Part shown: positions 62,907-64,000 of the stretch, one piece after another
How positions within the stretch are numbered: position 1 is the stretch's first letter
Layout of the letters: each line of letters opens with the position of its first letter
Assembly: GCF_902497775.2 (NCBI RefSeq)
Contig: NZ_OZ024668.1
Coordinates: 705,826 to 769,825 of the forward strand
DNA: 64,000 nt
Direction of reading: 5' to 3'
From: Pseudomonas fluorescens
GTDB lineage: Bacteria; Pseudomonadota; Gammaproteobacteria; Pseudomonadales; Pseudomonadaceae
Position numbers and translations under genes: made by a program
Notes under the pieces: model-generated
Databases searched by the model: none
What the model saw: the letters and a program-made list of their open reading frames with translations, nothing else
Told to the model about the DNA's origin: nothing

Positions 62907-64000
62907 TTACTGAGGAGAAACTTCGGTTTTAGGTTTGCCGAAATGCCATTCGTAGACCACGAATTTGAAGTCTTTCAGGTCGCCTTTGTCGTCGTACGAC
63001 AGGTCGCCGGTCGGGGTCTTGAAGGTGCCGGCGTGGATGGCGGCAGCCACTTTGTCGGTGTCTTCGGACTTGGCGGCCTTGATGCCTTCGGCGATCAGCT
63101 CGACAGCCGAGTAGGCCGGGAATACGAACGGGCCGCTAGGGTCTTTACCATCGGCCTTGATGGCATCGGAGATTGCCTTGTTCGCAGGATCGGCGTCGAA
63201 GGATTTCGGCAGGGTCACCAGCAGGCCTTCGGAGGCGCCTTGGGCGATCTGCGAGATGGAGTCGTTACCGACACCTTCAGGGCCCATGAACTTGGCGTTC
63301 AGGCCTTTCTCTTTGGCTTGGCGCAGGATCAGGCCCAGCTCTGGGTGGTAGCCGCCGTAGTAGACGAAGTCGACGTTGGCTTGCTTGAGCTTCTGGATGA
63401 TCGAGGAGAAGTCCTTGTCACCGGCGTTCAGGCCTTCGAACACGGCAACCTTGACGCCTTTGCCTTCGAGGGTTTTTTTGACGGCGCTGGCGATGCCTTC
63501 ACCGTACTGCTGTTTGTCGTGCAGTACCGCAACCACTTTCGGTTTGACATGGTCAGCAATGTAGTTGCCGGCTGCCGGGCCCTGGGCGCTGTCCAGACCG
63601 ATGGTGCGGAAGATCAGCTTGTAGCCGCGGGCGGTGATTTCCGGGCTGGTGGCAGCCGGAGTGATCATGATCACGCCTTCGTCTTCGTAGATGTCGGACG
63701 CAGGTTGGGTGGAGCTGGAGCACAGGTGGCCGACCACGTACTTGACGCCGTCGTTGACCACTTTGTTGGCGACTGCCACGGCCTGTTTAGGGTCGCAGGC
63801 GTCATCGTATTCTTTGGCTTCAAGCATCTTGCCGTCGACGCCGCCTTTGGCGTTGATGTCCTTGATGGCCTGTTTTGCACCGATGAACTGCATGTCGCCG
63901 TACTGAGTGACCGGACCGGTTTTCGGGCCGGCGATGCCGATCTTGATGGTATCGGCTGCAAACGAATGGCTGGCAACCCCGGCCAGAACCATTGCGGCAA
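62907..64000 (-). CDS. braC: Branched-chain amino acid-binding protein BraC/LivK (N-terminus outside window)
   Basis: 364 codons are visible up to the right edge and the start lies beyond it. The visible part begins in the signal peptide (AAMVLAGVASHSFA) and the mature protein starts ADTIKIGIAGPKTGPVTQYG, the standard Leu/Ile/Val-binding protein opening. Ligand-binding Ser/Thr and the CSSSTQPASDIYEDEGVIMITPAAT segment, with Cys pair at about 64 and 89 of the visible protein (DDACDPK, GHLCSS), match LivK/BraC. It captures branched-chain amino acids in the periplasm for BraDEFG. Confidence 0.95.
   Translation of the reverse strand, partial: AAMVLAGVASHSFAADTIKIGIAGPKTGPVTQYGDMQFIGAKQAIKDINAKGGVDGKMLEAKEYDDACDPKQAVAVANKVVNDGVKYVVGHLCSSSTQPASDIYEDEGVIMITPAATSPEITARGYKLIFRTIGLDSAQGPAAGNYIADHVKPKVVAVLHDKQQYGEGIASAVKKTLEGKGVKVAVFEGLNAGDKDFSSIIQKLKQANVDFVYYGGYHPELGLILRQAKEKGLNAKFMGPEGVGNDSISQIAQGASEGLLVTLPKSFDADPANKAISDAIKADGKDPSGPFVFPAYSAVELIAEGIKAAKSEDTDKVAAAIHAGTFKTPTGDLSYDDKGDLKDFKFVVYEWHFGKPKTEVSPQ

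Overview
This is a GC-rich window from a Pseudomonas chromosome, most likely the P. putida group. Its gene order matches what I remember of the glpFKRD - argF - grxD/bfr/bfd - rnt/pyrC/motY/argG - nth/rnf - metG - mrp - dcd - quiP - dinG - pdxH - bra/liv stretch of P. putida and, in blocks, P. aeruginosa. Other support is the proteins that look Pseudomonas-specific (MotY, QuiP, a PA3496-family protein, DUF6231) and the many REP-type palindromes between genes. I see no phage, transposon, CRISPR array, rRNA or tRNA. It is core chromosome with a few lineage-variable genes.

Layout. 1-117 is the start of a GltI-type acidic amino acid binding protein, with a sigma-54 promoter and a probable AauR site upstream. 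437-5459 is the glycerol cluster glpF-glpK-glpR-glpD. 5743-9215 holds ybaK, a PhzF-like isomerase, and argF coupled to an orphan ABC ATPase. 9594-13927 holds an orphan molybdopterin oxidoreductase, glutaredoxin GrxD, bacterioferritin and its ferredoxin Bfd (Fur box), and a 2-Cys peroxiredoxin. 13988-18130 holds pyrC-rnt, motY and argG, with ArgR-like repeats before argG. 18199-20045 has a small membrane protein, an orphan LuxR-type response regulator and a PA3496-family protein. 20151-24324 is rnfA-B-D-G-E plus nth, with no rnfC. 24415-28961 has metG, mrp/apbC, a cold-shock protein and dcd.

29298-33490 is a polar amino acid ABC importer carrying an AstE/aspartoacylase-like M14 enzyme as fifth gene. 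33655-38330 has a five-haem cytochrome c fusion and a QuiP-type acyl-homoserine lactone acylase that lacks a normally catalytic histidine. 38499-40157 is a run of small genes (two SEC-C zinc proteins, a LEA14-type lipoprotein, DUF6231). 40318-42944 has two tandem OmpA-like lipoproteins, a DUF1145 membrane protein and an overlapping collagen-like secreted protein. 43015-53145 has a CopD-like membrane protein, dinG, an agarase-like glycoside hydrolase, an EstB-type esterase, a third OmpA lipoprotein with an AlgP-like Lys/Ala/Pro tail, pdxH, a SlyB-type lipoprotein and nhaA. 53369-58896 has a PLP-dependent cysteine synthase-like enzyme, a large FAD protein, a lipoprotein, a divergent SDR/LysR pair and a MXKDX-repeat protein. 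59037-64000 is the branched-chain amino acid importer braG-F-E-D-C; braC runs off the right edge.

Themes: import of amino acids (three ABC systems) and glycerol, arginine synthesis under probable ArgR control, iron storage and redox, and envelope proteins (four OmpA-C type proteins including MotY). The most unusual items are the Rnf-like cluster without RnfC, whose RnfB has no membrane anchor and an RnfC-like tail; the pentahaem fusion; the QuiP active-site change; and the M14 enzyme inside an amino acid transporter operon. Start sites, homologies and regulatory sites were judged by eye from the sequence and from memory of families; no searches were run.
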